Source of the DNA: Pseudomonas coleopterorum
Lineage (GTDB): Bacteria > Pseudomonadota > Gammaproteobacteria > Pseudomonadales > Pseudomonadaceae
Reading direction: 5' to 3'
DNA: 64,000 nucleotides
NCBI RefSeq assembly: GCF_900105555.1
Contig: NZ_FNTZ01000001.1
Span: 3,599,501 to 3,663,500, forward strand
A program made the translations under genes and the position numbers. This document shows positions 1 to 9,488 of the stretch, piece by piece (within the stretch, counting starts at the first letter, position 1; every line of letters starts with the position of its first letter). The notes below the pieces were generated by a model. That model saw nothing but the letters and a program-made list of their open reading frames with translations. It did not search any database and had not been told where the DNA came from.

Positions 1-1
1 T

Positions 2-259
2 CTGCCGCTGCTGGATGTGGGCTTTACCATGAAAGTCAGCAACCATCAGCTCTCGACTCCCTTCACCATTGGTGAAGGACAGGAAGTGCGCGCCTTCAAT
101 GACTGGTCGCTGCAGATGTCACGGCCCTTCGGCAGTTTCGACCTGGATTTCATCTACAGCGGTTCGGACCTGAGCGGGGCCAATTGCGCCGCTTACTCCG
201 GTCAGAACGGCCAGTGCGACAGCATGTTCATGCTCAAGGCCCAGCACGCGTTTTTCTGA
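2..259 (+). CDS. C-terminal fragment of a TorF-family putative porin
   Basis: This is the last 85 codons of a gene that begins left of the window, open in frame from base 2 to a TGA at 257-259. The fragment alternates short beta-strand-like segments (LDVGFTMKVS, GSFDLDFIYSG) and ends in a terminal phenylalanine (QHAFF), the usual C-terminal signature of outer-membrane beta-barrels. The GSDLSG and NCAAYSGQ segments resemble the end of the TorF / TIGR02001 putative porin family of Pseudomonas. The family call rests on this short tail only; membership in an outer-membrane barrel family is more secure than the exact name. Confidence 0.6.
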   Translation: MPLLDVGFTMKVSNHQLSTPFTIGEGQEVRAFNDWSLQMSRPFGSFDLDFIYSGSDLSGANCAAYSGQNGQCDSMFMLKAQHAFF

Positions 260-343
260 CCTCGGGTTTTTCCACATCGTGCTGAACCGCACGCACCGGC
301 ATGGCTCTATAACCACAACAACGCCATCGCACGGACCGCCGCC

Positions 344-1213
344 ATGAATCTCCTGTCTCGTCGCCTGTTGCACTGCTGGATGCTGCTGGGCCTGTGTCTG
401 CTGTTCGGTGGCTGCACGCGGGTGGATCTGGCCTACCGCAATCTGGATGTGATCATTCCCTGGTCGATGAACGACTACCTGGACATGAATCGCGAGCAGA
501 AGAGCTGGTTCGATGAGCGCCTCAAGGAGCACCTACGCTGGCACTGCACCACGCAACTGGCCGACAACCTGCAGTGGCTGGACAAGGTCCAGCGTATGGT
601 CGTCGAGCAGCAGGTGACGGCGCCGGCGTTGCGCGAACGCACGGCCGAGGCGAAACAGGCGATCTCGGCAATTGCTGTGCAAGTCACGCCGTCGGCGGTG
701 GAGTTGCTGCAGGGGCTGGATGACAATCAGGTCCGCGCGTTGCAGCAGTCGCTGAGCGACGACTTGGCCAAGCGCCGCAAGGAATACGTTGAGCCGCCGT
801 TGCAGACGCAGATCGACGAGCGCGCCAAACGCATGAGCAAGCGTCTCACCCCGTGGTTCGGCAACCTCACCGATGCGCAGCAGCAACGGGTGCAGGCCTG
901 GTCGCAGAGTCTGGGCGCGCAAAACCGGGAATGGATCGACAACCGCGAACATTGGCAGAACCAGTTGCTGGCCGCCCTGCAGCAACGTCAATCCGCCGAA
1001 TTCCCGGCACGCATCGCGCAATTACTGCAGCAGCGTGAAACGGTATGGACCCCGCAATATAAAGTTGCCTATGCACGCACCGAGCAGGCGGCCATCGACC
1101 TGATGGTGGGGCTGGCCGCCGACAGTACACCGGAACAGCGCACGCGCATCGAGCGCAAGCTGGGTGAATTGGGCGAGGACTTCGCCAACCTCAAGTGCCT
1201 GAAGAACGCCTAG
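344..1213 (+). CDS. DUF6279 family lipoprotein
   Basis: A 289-residue predicted lipoprotein. The N-terminus has two arginines, a hydrophobic stretch and a lipobox LFGGC with the lipidated cysteine at residue 24. The rest is charged, alpha-helical and rich in Gln, Arg and Glu, with many WxxxL-type helices and no catalytic motif that I can see. It resembles the DUF6279 family of pseudomonad lipoproteins. The start is the ATG followed directly by the signal peptide. It stands alone between the porin tail and the convergent glcC gene (9 bp gap), so it is probably monocistronic. Its function is unknown. Confidence 0.75.
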   Translation: MNLLSRRLLHCWMLLGLCLLFGGCTRVDLAYRNLDVIIPWSMNDYLDMNREQKSWFDERLKEHLRWHCTTQLADNLQWLDKVQRMVVEQQVTAPALRERTAEAKQAISAIAVQVTPSAVELLQGLDDNQVRALQQSLSDDLAKRRKEYVEPPLQTQIDERAKRMSKRLTPWFGNLTDAQQQRVQAWSQSLGAQNREWIDNREHWQNQLLAALQQRQSAEFPARIAQLLQQRETVWTPQYKVAYARTEQAAIDLMVGLAADSTPEQRTRIERKLGELGEDFANLKCLKNA

Positions 1214-1222
1214 TTCGGCGCC

Positions 1223-1975
1223 TCAGGCCCACCCCTCCAAGCGCATCGTCGCCCTGACCAGACGCTGCTCCTCTCCTTCGATCTCGCGCAGATTGGCGCA
1301 AATACTTTCGATGTGCGCGACGGCGGCCTTGCGCGCCTGTTCGGGCTGGCGGTTGATCACGGCGGTGTAGAGCCTGGCGTGCTGCTTGTCGATCTGTTGT
1401 TTCTGCGGCTGGCGGTGGTACAGGTTGTTCACGCAGGCGAACACCGAGTTGAGTAGCAGGTCGGTCAACGAGCGCAGGGTTTGCACCAGCACCGGATTGT
1501 GCGAGGCATCGCAGATGGCCAGGTGAAAAGCATGGTCCAGGTGGGCGTGCCGGGTGGCGTCCAGCGGCTGGTCGTGGGCCGCCAACAGCGCCTGATAGCT
1601 GCGTTCGATCAGCACGAAATCGGCCTGGGTACCGCGCAGCGCAGCCAGCCGGGCCGACTCGCCTTCGAGCAGCGAGCGCACTTCGAACAGATCGTAAAGC
1701 GTTCGCGGCTGGGAACTGAACAGGTGCATCAAGGGCGTGGCATCGTTGGCCGGCGACAACGACGCCACGAACGAACCGCGGCCCTGCTCGGTGGCGATGA
1801 TGCCGCGGGCGCGCAACAGCTTGAGGCCTTCGCGCAGTGCATTGCGCGACACCCCGAGCTTTTCCACCAGGCGCCGTTCCGATGGCAAAGGCTGGCCAGT
1901 CTTGAGAACGCCGTCGACGATAAGCCGCTCGATGCGCTCGCACACGACATCGGCAATCTGAGGTTTGTTGTGCAT
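1223..1975 (-). CDS. glcC: GlcC, FadR/GntR-family regulator of the glycolate operon
   Basis: A 250-residue transcription factor. Residues about 5-72 form a GntR winged helix-turn-helix (motif PLPSERRLVEKLGVSRNALR) and residues about 85-225 a FadR-type FCD ligand-binding domain, with the expected histidine-rich metal/ligand residues (HLDHAFH, AHIES). It lies divergent from glcDEFGB, the position of glcC in E. coli and Pseudomonas, where the protein responds to glycolate. The reading frame is open far upstream, but the ATG at 1975 gives the standard MHNKPQIAD-type start right before the HTH. A TGGT-N3-ACCA palindrome lies 12 bp upstream of this start, which suggests autoregulation. Confidence 0.92.
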   Translation of the reverse strand: MHNKPQIADVVCERIERLIVDGVLKTGQPLPSERRLVEKLGVSRNALREGLKLLRARGIIATEQGRGSFVASLSPANDATPLMHLFSSQPRTLYDLFEVRSLLEGESARLAALRGTQADFVLIERSYQALLAAHDQPLDATRHAHLDHAFHLAICDASHNPVLVQTLRSLTDLLLNSVFACVNNLYHRQPQKQQIDKQHARLYTAVINRQPEQARKAAVAHIESICANLREIEGEEQRLVRATMRLEGWA

Positions 1976-1986
1976 GGGATACCTGC

Positions 1987-1997
1987 TGGTAGGACCA
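1987..1997. promoter_or_regulatory. GlcC-type operator, glcC-proximal copy
   Basis: The 11-mer TGGTAGGACCA fits the TNGTNNNACNA half-site pattern known for FadR-subfamily GntR regulators. It is the exact reverse complement of the second copy at 2084-2094 and lies just upstream of the glcC start codon. Binding by GlcC is inferred. Confidence 0.65.
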
Positions 1998-2083
1998 TTG
2001 CCCAGGATTACCCCGGAGCCGTCGGCGAGAACCCGAAAATAAGCCAGTAGAGGCAACGAGAGAAGCCCCACGGTGAAAAGAAC

Positions 2084-2094
2084 TGGTCCTACCA
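2084..2094. promoter_or_regulatory. GlcC-type operator, glcD-proximal copy
   Basis: TGGTCCTACCA, within the perfect palindrome ACTGGT-CCT-ACCAGT (2082-2096), lies 80-90 bp upstream of glcD. It matches the FadR-family TNGTNNNACNA pattern and duplicates, in inverted orientation, the site at 1987-1997. It is a likely activator/repressor site for the glcD promoter. Confidence 0.65.
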
Positions 2095-2173
2095 GTGGTT
2101 CCGGGCATAGACAGGCATGTTGTTTGCGACCACTGTTGAGCGCATAAGAACGACAAGCCGGTGACCTGCGCCC

Positions 2174-3673
2174 ATGAACATCCTCTACGACGAACGCATC
2201 GACGGCGTCCTGCCCAAGGTGGACAAAACCGCTCTGGTGCAGGCATTGCACGCACAACTCCCCGACCTGACCGTGCTGCACCGTGCCGAAGACCTGCGCC
2301 CCTACGAGTGCGACGGGCTCAGCGCCTATCGCAGCGTACCGCTGCTGGTGGTATTGCCCGAGCGGCTCGAACAGGTCGAGGTGTTGCTCAAGCTGTGTCA
2401 CGAGCGAAAGGTACCGGTGGTTGCACGCGGTGCGGGCACCGGGCTGTCCGGCGGGGCGTTGCCGCTGGAACAAGGTGTGCTGCTGGTCATGGCGCGCTTC
2501 AAGCAGATTCTCGACATCGATCCGGTCGCGCGTTCGGCACGGGTGCAGCCGGGTGTGCGCAACCTGGCGATCTCGCAGGCGGCGGCACCGTATGGTCTGT
2601 ACTACGCCCCCGATCCCTCATCACAGATCGCCTGTTCGATCGGCGGCAACGTCGCGGAAAACGCCGGTGGTGTGCACTGCCTCAAATACGGTTTGACCGT
2701 GCACAACCTGCTCAAGGTGCAGATGCTCACCATCGAGGGCGAGCGCCTGACCTTGGGCAGCGATGCCCTCGACTCGCCTGGCTTCGACCTGCTGGCCCTG
2801 TTCACCGGGTCCGAGGGCATGCTGGGCATCATCACCGAGGTCACCGTCAAGCTGTTGCCCAAGCCGCAGGTGGCCAAGGTATTGCTGGCCAGTTTCGACT
2901 CAGTGGAAAAGGCCGGCGCGGCGGTCGCCGATATCATCGCGGCAGGGATCATTCCCGGTGGTCTGGAAATGATGGACAACCTGGCCATTCGCGCCGCCGA
3001 GGACTTCATTCACGCGGGCTACCCGGTGGACGCCGAGGCGATTCTGCTGTGCGAGCTCGATGGCGTGGAAGCCGATGTGCATGACGATTGCCAGCGCGTC
3101 TACCAGGTGTTGACCGAGGCCGGTGCGACCGAGGTGCGCCAGGCCCGGGACGAAGCCGAACGCCTGCGCTTCTGGGCCGGCCGCAAGAACGCCTTCCCGG
3201 CGGTCGGGCGGCTCTCGCCCGACTACTACTGCATGGACGGCACCATTCCGCGCCGCGCCCTGCCGGGGGTGCTCAAGGGCATCACCGAACTGTCCGAGCA
3301 GTACGATTTGCGCGTGGCCAACGTGTTTCATGCCGGGGACGGCAACATGCATCCGCTGATCCTGTTCGATGCCAACCAGCCGGGCGAACTCGAACGCGCC
3401 GAGGCCTTGGGTGGGAAGATCCTGGAACTGTGCGTGGCGGTGGGTGGCAGCATCACCGGCGAACACGGCGTGGGCCGCGAGAAGATCAACCAGATGTGCG
3501 CGCAGTTCAACAGCGATGAGCTCACCCTGTTCCATGCCGTGAAAGCCGCGTTCGACCCCGATCGCCTGCTCAACCCCGGCAAGAACATTCCGACCCTGCA
3601 GCGCTGCGCCGAATTCGGCGCCATGCATATCCACCATGGGCAACTGCCATTCCCCGAGTTGGAGCGCTTCTGA
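2174..3673 (+). CDS. glcD: GlcD, FAD-linked catalytic subunit of glycolate oxidase
   Basis: A 499-residue flavoprotein that, with GlcE and GlcF, oxidises glycolate (and often D-lactate) to glyoxylate and passes electrons to the respiratory chain at the inner membrane. The N-terminal FAD-binding PCMH domain carries GAGTGLSGG at residues 86-94 and a CSIGGNVAENAGG loop. The C-terminal FAD-linked oxidase domain ends with the conserved GEHGVGREK motif near residue 435. Length and order are those of the E. coli and Pseudomonas protein. The stop codon TGA overlaps the glcE start (ATG at 3673), so the two are translationally coupled. The ribosome binding site is weak. Confidence 0.97.
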   Translation: MNILYDERIDGVLPKVDKTALVQALHAQLPDLTVLHRAEDLRPYECDGLSAYRSVPLLVVLPERLEQVEVLLKLCHERKVPVVARGAGTGLSGGALPLEQGVLLVMARFKQILDIDPVARSARVQPGVRNLAISQAAAPYGLYYAPDPSSQIACSIGGNVAENAGGVHCLKYGLTVHNLLKVQMLTIEGERLTLGSDALDSPGFDLLALFTGSEGMLGIITEVTVKLLPKPQVAKVLLASFDSVEKAGAAVADIIAAGIIPGGLEMMDNLAIRAAEDFIHAGYPVDAEAILLCELDGVEADVHDDCQRVYQVLTEAGATEVRQARDEAERLRFWAGRKNAFPAVGRLSPDYYCMDGTIPRRALPGVLKGITELSEQYDLRVANVFHAGDGNMHPLILFDANQPGELERAEALGGKILELCVAVGGSITGEHGVGREKINQMCAQFNSDELTLFHAVKAAFDPDRLLNPGKNIPTLQRCAEFGAMHIHHGQLPFPELERF

Positions 3674-4734
3674 TGGCCGACCGCGATTTCGACGCCAGTG
3701 AGCAACTGCTGGATCAGGTGCGACAGGCCCTGGCCGACGACCGTCCGCTGTGTATCCAGGGCAGTGACAGCAAGGCCTTCCTGGGCCGCATCGGTGCCGG
3801 TGAGCGGCTCGATACCCGCGTGCATTGCGGCATCGTCAGCTACGACCCCACGGAGTTGGTGATCACCGCGCGTGCCGGTACGCCTTTGCAGACCCTGCGG
3901 GCCGCCGTCGAGCAGGCGGGACAGATGCTGCCGTTCGAGCCACCGGCCTATGGCGAGCAGGCCACCCTGGGCGGCACGGTCGCCGCCGGACTGTCCGGGC
4001 CGCGACGGCCCTGGGCCGGTTCGGCCCGCGACTACGTGCTGGGCTCGCGGGTGATCACCGGGCAGGGCAAGCACTTGCGCTTTGGCGGTGAGGTGATGAA
4101 GAACGTCGCCGGTTATGACCTGTCGCGATTGTTGACCGGCAGTTTCGGCACCCTGGGTGTGCTGACTGAAGTGTCGCTCAAAGTGCTGCCCAAACCGCGC
4201 GCCTGTTTCAGCATCAAGCTGGCCTGCGATGCCGAGCGCGCCTTGCTCAAGCTCGCCGAGTGGGGCCAGCAGCCGATGCCGATCAGTGCCGCGTGCCACA
4301 GCGATGAGGCGCTTTACCTGCGCCTGGAAGGCGGCGAGGGATCGGTGGCTGCTGCCCATGAACGCATCGGCGGCGAGCCCATCGACTCGGCGTTCTGGGA
4401 TGACCTGAACGAGCATCGCCTGCCTTTCTTCGCCCAGCCCGAACCGCTGTGGCGTCTGTCGTTGCCCAACAATACGGGCATCCTCGACCTGCCCGGCGAG
4501 CAATTGATCGACTGGGGCGGCGCTCAACGCTGGCTGAAATCCAGCGCCAGCGCCGCATCGATCCGGCATGTGGTCGAGGCGGTCGGTGGGCATGTCACCT
4601 GCTACACCGCCGGGATCACCCCCGAACCGTTCCAGCCCCTGCCCGAGTTGCTGCTGCGCTATCACCGCCAGCTCAAGACGCAACTGGACCCGCAAGGCAT
4701 CTTCAACCCCGGCCGCCTCTACGCGCAGCTGTGA
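3673..4734 (+). CDS. glcE: GlcE, FAD-binding subunit of glycolate oxidase
   Basis: A 353-residue subunit with a single FAD-binding PCMH-like domain. Seen in the sequence are PFEPPAYGEQATLGGTVAAGLSGP around residues 90-115 and the KNVAGYDLSRL / GSFGTLGVLTEVSLK segments typical of GlcE. It is shorter than GlcD because it lacks the full oxidase cap domain. It is the second gene of glcDEFGB, begins inside the glcD stop codon and ends 17 bp before glcF. The product is needed for activity of the GlcDEF complex in E. coli; the same role is inferred here. Confidence 0.96.
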   Translation: MADRDFDASEQLLDQVRQALADDRPLCIQGSDSKAFLGRIGAGERLDTRVHCGIVSYDPTELVITARAGTPLQTLRAAVEQAGQMLPFEPPAYGEQATLGGTVAAGLSGPRRPWAGSARDYVLGSRVITGQGKHLRFGGEVMKNVAGYDLSRLLTGSFGTLGVLTEVSLKVLPKPRACFSIKLACDAERALLKLAEWGQQPMPISAACHSDEALYLRLEGGEGSVAAAHERIGGEPIDSAFWDDLNEHRLPFFAQPEPLWRLSLPNNTGILDLPGEQLIDWGGAQRWLKSSASAASIRHVVEAVGGHVTCYTAGITPEPFQPLPELLLRYHRQLKTQLDPQGIFNPGRLYAQL

Positions 4735-4751
4735 ACCAGGAGTCCTGAACC

Positions 4752-5972
4752 ATGCAGACCCAATTGAGTGATCAGGCCCGTTTGCTGCCACGCGCCGAGG
4801 AAGCCGAACGCATTCTGCGCAGTTGCGTGCACTGTGGCTTCTGCAATGCCACCTGCCCCACCTATCAATTGCTGGGTGACGAGCTGGACGGGCCGCGCGG
4901 ACGCATCTACCTGATCAAGCAAGTGCTCGAAGGCCACGAAGTGACGGCGCACACGCAGCAGCATCTGGATCGCTGCCTGAGCTGCCGCAACTGCGAATCC
5001 ACCTGCCCCTCGGGCGTGGACTACCACAACCTGCTGGACATCGGCCGCGCAGTGGTGGACCAGGCGGTGCCGCGGCCTGTGGAACAACGCTGGCTGCGCG
5101 GCGGTCTGCGTGCACTGGCCCCGCACCCGAGCGCATTCAAGGCGTTGATCCAGCTGGGCCAGACCTTTCGCCCACTGCTACCGCAACGCCTCAAGGACAA
5201 GCTGCCGCGTCAGGTCCACGCGGCCGTGGCCCGCCCTGCCGCGAAACACGCACGTCGCGTGCTGATGCTCGAAGGTTGCGTGCAGCCGGGGCTGTCGCCC
5301 AATACCAATGCCGCCGCCGCGCGGGTGCTGGACCGCCTGGGCATCAGCGTCACGGCGGTTCGTCAGGCCGGCTGCTGCGGTGCGGTGGACTATCACCTGG
5401 ACGATCAGGCGCGCGGCCTGCAGCGGGCACGGCACAACATCGACGCCTGGTGGCCGGCCATCGAAGCAGGCGCCGAAGCCATCGTGCAGACCGCCAGCGG
5501 CTGCGGCGCTTTCATCAAGGATTACGGGCACCTGCTGGAACAGGATCCGGCCTACGCGACCAAGGCCCGCACAGTCAGCCGGCTGGCCAAGGACCTGGTC
5601 GAGGTGTTGCGCGACGAGCCGGTGGAGCAATTGGCCGTCCATACCGACCTGCGCATGGCCTTCCACTGCCCATGCACGTTGCAGCACGCACAGAAGCTGG
5701 GTGGCGTGACCGAACAGCTCCTGCGACGCCTGGGCTTTCACTTGACCGATGTGCCGGACGGCCATCTGTGCTGTGGTTCGGCCGGCACCTATTCGGTGAC
5801 CCAGCCGGTGTTGTCGCGGCAACTGCGTGACAACCGCCTGAACGCCTTGGAAAGCGGTGCGCCGCAAGTGATCGCCACCGCCAACATCGGTTGCCAGAAC
5901 CATTTGGACGGGGCCGCACGCACCCCGGTGCGGCACTGGATCGAACTGGTGGAACAGGCCATGGCCGATTGA
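4752..5972 (+). CDS. glcF: GlcF, iron-sulfur subunit of glycolate oxidase
   Basis: A 406-residue subunit that carries electrons from the flavin subunits to the quinone pool. Two 4Fe-4S clusters are evident: CxxCxxCxxxCP with cysteines 25, 28, 31 and 35, and a second set at 76, 79, 82 and 86. Two CCG (cysteine-rich) domains follow, with motifs GCCGAVDYH and LCCGSAGTYS. Length and domain order are standard. It is preceded by a short Shine-Dalgarno (AGGAGT at 4738-4743) and followed after 57 bp by glcG. Confidence 0.97.
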   Translation: MQTQLSDQARLLPRAEEAERILRSCVHCGFCNATCPTYQLLGDELDGPRGRIYLIKQVLEGHEVTAHTQQHLDRCLSCRNCESTCPSGVDYHNLLDIGRAVVDQAVPRPVEQRWLRGGLRALAPHPSAFKALIQLGQTFRPLLPQRLKDKLPRQVHAAVARPAAKHARRVLMLEGCVQPGLSPNTNAAAARVLDRLGISVTAVRQAGCCGAVDYHLDDQARGLQRARHNIDAWWPAIEAGAEAIVQTASGCGAFIKDYGHLLEQDPAYATKARTVSRLAKDLVEVLRDEPVEQLAVHTDLRMAFHCPCTLQHAQKLGGVTEQLLRRLGFHLTDVPDGHLCCGSAGTYSVTQPVLSRQLRDNRLNALESGAPQVIATANIGCQNHLDGAARTPVRHWIELVEQAMAD

Positions 5973-6029
5973 CACGCACCTTTGACACACTGCTATTTGA
6001 ACCCCTCGACAACAGCACTGGAGAAGCAC

Positions 6030-6431
6030 ATGCAAAGCAAAGCGATTCTTGGCCAGGAAGACGTCACTCGCATCCTCGCCGCTGCCCGCGCCGAAGCGCA
6101 GAAGAACAACTGGGCGGTGGGCATTGCCGTGGTCGACGACGGCGGTCACCTGCTGGCGTTCGAACGGCTGGACGGCGCCGCCGCCAGCACGGCGTACATC
6201 GCACCGGGCAAGGCACGCACTTCGGCGTTGGGGCGCAAGGAATCGGTGGTGTTCGAAGAGATGGTCAACAATGGGCGGACCGCGTTCCTGTCCGGTAATC
6301 TGATGACGTGCCTGGAAGGCGCCGTGCCGCTGATCCACGAAGGCCAGGTCATCGGCGCGGTCGGCGTGTCCGGGGTCAAGCCCGCTGAAGATGCCCAGAT
6401 CGCCAAGGCCGGCGCTGCCGCCCTGGCCTGA
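6030..6431 (+). CDS. glcG: GlcG, heme-binding-type (HbpS/DUF336) protein of the glycolate operon
   Basis: A 133-residue small cytoplasmic protein of the GlcG/HbpS family (former DUF336). Conserved features are the [17 protein letters not shown] segment, the KARTSA helix and the C-terminal GAVGVSG...[12 protein letters not shown] region. The start at 6030 is preferred over the in-frame ATG at 5982 because GGAGAAG lies 4-10 bp upstream and the family usually begins close to this point. It sits fourth in glcDEFGB as in E. coli. Its exact role in glycolate use is not established; related proteins bind heme or cobalamin. Confidence 0.93.
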   Translation: MQSKAILGQEDVTRILAAARAEAQKNNWAVGIAVVDDGGHLLAFERLDGAAASTAYIAPGKARTSALGRKESVVFEEMVNNGRTAFLSGNLMTCLEGAVPLIHEGQVIGAVGVSGVKPAEDAQIAKAGAAALA

Positions 6432-6460
6432 CTTCCTCCCCCGTATCCAAGGAGACCGCA

Positions 6461-8641
6461 ATGAAGCACCGCATGAGAGCCCAGCGTCTGCAAGTCGACG
6501 CCACCCTGTACGATTTCATCGAGAACGAAGTGCTGCCTGGCAGCGGGTTGGAATCCGAAGCGTTCTGGACCGGTTTCGACGCTCTGGTTCACGAGTTCGC
6601 ACCGCAGAACCGCTTGTTGCTGGCCGAACGCGACCGCTTGCAGACCGAACTGGACAAGTGGCACCGTGCGCACCCCGGACCGATTCAGGATCCGGCCGCC
6701 TACCGCAGTTTCCTGCACACCATCGGCTACCTGGTGCCCCAGCCCGACCGCGTGGAAATCAGCACCCGCGATGTCGATGACGAAATCGCCCTGGTGGCCG
6801 GTCCGCAGTTGGTGGTGCCGTCGACCAATGCTCGCTACGCCCTGAACGCCGCCAATGCCCGCTGGGGCTCCTTGTACGACGCGCTGTATGGCACCGACGC
6901 CATTCCGGAAAGCGACGGCGCGGCCAAGGGCCAGGGCTACAATCAGGTTCGCGGTGACCGGGTGATCGCCTTCGCCCGCGACCTGCTCGACCAGAGCACC
7001 CCGCTGGCCAAGGGCTCGCACCGCGACGCCAACGGCTATCGCATCGAAGCAGGCCAGTTGCAGGTGAGCCTGGCCGATGGCAGCGTGACCGGGCTGGCCG
7101 ATCCGAGCCAATTCGTCGGCTTCCAGGGCGACGCCCAGCAGCCGGTTGCCGTGCTGCTCAAACACCACGGCCTGCACATCGAGATTCAGATCGACCCCAC
7201 CTCGCCCATCGGCCGTACCGACGCCGCAGGTGTGAAGGACCTGCTGCTGGAGGCCGCCCTGTCGACCATCATCGACTGCGAAGACTCGGTGGCGGCGGTG
7301 GATGCCAGTGACAAGGTGGCGATCTACCGCAACTGGCTGGGCCTGATGCGTGGCGATCTCACCGAGGAATTGGAGAAAGGCGGCCAGCGCATCACCCGCC
7401 GCCTCAATCCGGATCGCCAGTACCATACGCCAACAGGCGGCGAGTTGACCCTGCATGGCCGTTCGCTGCTGTTGATCCGCAATGTCGGCCACCTGATGAC
7501 CAATCCGGCGATCCTCGACGATGAGGGCCGGGAGATCCCCGAGGGCATTCTCGACGGCGTGATCACCAGCCTGATCGGGCTGTATGACCTGGAACGTCGA
7601 AGCAACTCCCGCACGGGCAGCCTGTACATCGTCAAGCCGAAGATGCACGGCCCGGCCGAGGTGGGCTTCGCGGACAAGTTGTTCGCCGCCATCGAGGACC
7701 TGCTCAACCTTTCGCGCAATACCCTGAAGATCGGCATCATGGACGAGGAACGCCGCACTTCGGTGAACCTCGCGGCCTGTATCGGCGCTGCATCGACCCG
7801 CGTGGCGTTCATCAACACCGGCTTCCTCGACCGCACCGGCGATGAGATCCACAGCGCCATGCAGGCCGGCCCGATGATGCGCAAGGGCGACATGAAAGGC
7901 AGCGCCTGGATCGCGGCGTACGAGCGCAACAACATGCTCACCGGCCTGGCCTGCGGCCTGCGCGGCAAGGCGCAGATCGGCAAGGGCATGTGGGCCATGC
8001 CCGACCTGATGGCCGACATGCTGGTGCAGAAGATCGGTCATCCCAAGGCCGGTGCCAATACCGCCTGGGTACCCTCGCCCACCGCGGCCACCTTGCATGC
8101 GCTGCACTATCATCAGGTCAACGTCAGCGAAGTGCAGCAGACCTTGGAGCAGATCGACACCAAGGCCGAGCACGATGCGTTGCTGGACAACCTGCTGACC
8201 ATCCCAGTGGTGGCCAATGCGCAGTGGAGCGCCGAGGAGATCCGTCAGGAACTGGACAACAATGCCCAGGGCTTGCTGGGCTACGTGGTGCGCTGGGTGG
8301 AACAGGGCATCGGTTGCTCCAAGGTGCCGGACATCCACGACGTCGGGCTGATGGAAGACCGCGCGACCCTGCGCATCTCCAGCCAGCACATGGCCAACTG
8401 GCTGACCCACGGCGTGGTCAGCCGCGAGCAGATCGTCGAAACCCTGGAGCGCATGGCCCGCGTGGTCGATCAGCAGAATGCCGGGGATCCGTCGTACCGC
8501 CCGATGGCGGCCGACTTCCAGAACTCGGTGGCGTTCACGGCCGCCAGTGCGCTGGTCTTCCAGGGCTGTGAGCAACCCAGCGGCTACACCGAGCCGTTGC
8601 TGCACCGGTTTCGTCTGGCGTTCAAGAACGCTCAGGCGTGA
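6461..8641 (+). CDS. glcB: GlcB, malate synthase G
   Basis: A 726-residue enzyme that condenses glyoxylate with acetyl-CoA to give malate, the last step of glycolate use. The length fits the G isoform (about 720-730) rather than malate synthase A. Recognisable segments are [15 protein letters not shown], the [11 protein letters not shown] region and the acidic/arginine active-site stretches around [12 protein letters not shown] strong AAGGAG lies 7 bp upstream of the ATG. It follows glcG by 29 bp and is the last gene of the operon; a long hairpin lies just after its stop. Confidence 0.97.
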   Translation: MKHRMRAQRLQVDATLYDFIENEVLPGSGLESEAFWTGFDALVHEFAPQNRLLLAERDRLQTELDKWHRAHPGPIQDPAAYRSFLHTIGYLVPQPDRVEISTRDVDDEIALVAGPQLVVPSTNARYALNAANARWGSLYDALYGTDAIPESDGAAKGQGYNQVRGDRVIAFARDLLDQSTPLAKGSHRDANGYRIEAGQLQVSLADGSVTGLADPSQFVGFQGDAQQPVAVLLKHHGLHIEIQIDPTSPIGRTDAAGVKDLLLEAALSTIIDCEDSVAAVDASDKVAIYRNWLGLMRGDLTEELEKGGQRITRRLNPDRQYHTPTGGELTLHGRSLLLIRNVGHLMTNPAILDDEGREIPEGILDGVITSLIGLYDLERRSNSRTGSLYIVKPKMHGPAEVGFADKLFAAIEDLLNLSRNTLKIGIMDEERRTSVNLAACIGAASTRVAFINTGFLDRTGDEIHSAMQAGPMMRKGDMKGSAWIAAYERNNMLTGLACGLRGKAQIGKGMWAMPDLMADMLVQKIGHPKAGANTAWVPSPTAATLHALHYHQVNVSEVQQTLEQIDTKAEHDALLDNLLTIPVVANAQWSAEEIRQELDNNAQGLLGYVVRWVEQGIGCSKVPDIHDVGLMEDRATLRISSQHMANWLTHGVVSREQIVETLERMARVVDQQNAGDPSYRPMAADFQNSVAFTAASALVFQGCEQPSGYTEPLLHRFRLAFKNAQA

Positions 8642-8647
8642 CACCGG

Positions 8648-8681
8648 CCGGACGGGGTCGGCGCCCGCCGCCCCCGTCCGG
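8648..8681 (+). terminator. Strong hairpin after glcB
   Basis: Perfect 10-bp arms CCGGACGGGG (8648-8657) and CCCCGTCCGG (8672-8681) begin 7 bp after the glcB stop. There is no U-tract after it, so it is either an atypical terminator or an mRNA 3'-end stabiliser for the glc transcript. Confidence 0.45.
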
Positions 8682-8722
8682 TGCTGCTGCACGGTTATCG
8701 AGCTTGCTGTAAGATCGCGTTC

Positions 8723-8740
8723 CGAATGAGAATCATCCGC
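8723..8740. promoter_or_regulatory. Fur-box-like site upstream of the response regulator
   Basis: The stretch AATGAGAATCAT (8725-8736) with flanking bases resembles the Fur consensus built from GATAAT hexamers. It lies about 15-30 bp upstream of the response-regulator start codon. Together with the TonB receptor encoded nearby it suggests iron-dependent expression of the two-component genes. A match by eye only. Confidence 0.45.
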
Positions 8741-8753
8741 GAACGCAGCCATC

Positions 8754-9488
8754 ATGAATCCTTCCCCTCCTCGTCTGCTGGTGGTCGATGACCACCGCAA
8801 GATCCGTGAGCCGCTGGCCATCTACCTGCGCCGTTTCGGTTTCGACGTCCGCACCACCGAGGATGCGGCGGGCATGTGGGCGCTGCTCAAGCAGGACGTG
8901 TTCGACGTGCTGATTCTCGACGTCATGCTGCCCGATGGCGATGGATTCGAGCTGTGTCGCGCGCTGGCGCACAAGTCGGCGGCCGCGGTGATTCTGCTGA
9001 CCGCACGCGATGCCTGCGCCGACCGTGTCCAGGGGCTGGATGCCGGTGCCGACGACTACGTGGTCAAGCCGTTCGAACCGCGCGAACTGGTGGCGCGCAT
9101 CCACAGCGTACTGCGCAGGCGCGGCACGCCCGGCGAAGCCACGTCAGTGCTGCCCGCCCCCCTGCGTCGTTTCGAGTTCGCCGACCTGAGCTTTCGCAGC
9201 GGCTGCAACACGCTGACCCGTTCCGACCAGAGCCAGGTGCGTCTGAGCACCGTGGAAGGCCGCTTGCTGGAAGTGTTTCTCGAACACCCCAATACCGTAT
9301 TGGGTCGCGAGCGCTTGATCGAGCTGACCTCGCGGCCGGGCAGCGATCTGTTCGATCGCGCCATCGATCGGCAGATCAGCCGCCTGCGCCGCAAGCTGGC
9401 CGACAGCGCCTTGCAGCCGGTGCTGTTGCAGACCGTGTGGGGTGGCGGCTACCGCCTGGCGGCGAACGTCGTTCAGTACCCGGCATGA
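8754..9488 (+). CDS. OmpR-family response regulator
   Basis: A 244-residue response regulator. The receiver domain spans about 7-120, with acidic pocket D12/D13, phospho-acceptor D56 (LILDVMLP) and the conserved KP near VVKPFEP. The C-terminal part is an OmpR/PhoB winged helix with the typical RLSTVEGRLLEVFLEHPN and RQISRLRRKL segments. The stop overlaps the sensor-kinase start (ATGA), so they form one operon. The neighbouring convergent TonB receptor makes control of siderophore-receptor genes likely, as for PfeR/PirR of P. aeruginosa, but the target is inferred. A Fur-like box precedes the gene. Confidence 0.9.
   Translation: MNPSPPRLLVVDDHRKIREPLAIYLRRFGFDVRTTEDAAGMWALLKQDVFDVLILDVMLPDGDGFELCRALAHKSAAAVILLTARDACADRVQGLDAGADDYVVKPFEPRELVARIHSVLRRRGTPGEATSVLPAPLRRFEFADLSFRSGCNTLTRSDQSQVRLSTVEGRLLEVFLEHPNTVLGRERLIELTSRPGSDLFDRAIDRQISRLRRKLADSALQPVLLQTVWGGGYRLAANVVQYPA

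Noticed and set aside
6146..8821. An 891-codon open frame on the minus strand across glcG and glcB
   Set aside because: It is antisense to well-supported genes; the translation is low-complexity and without known motifs.
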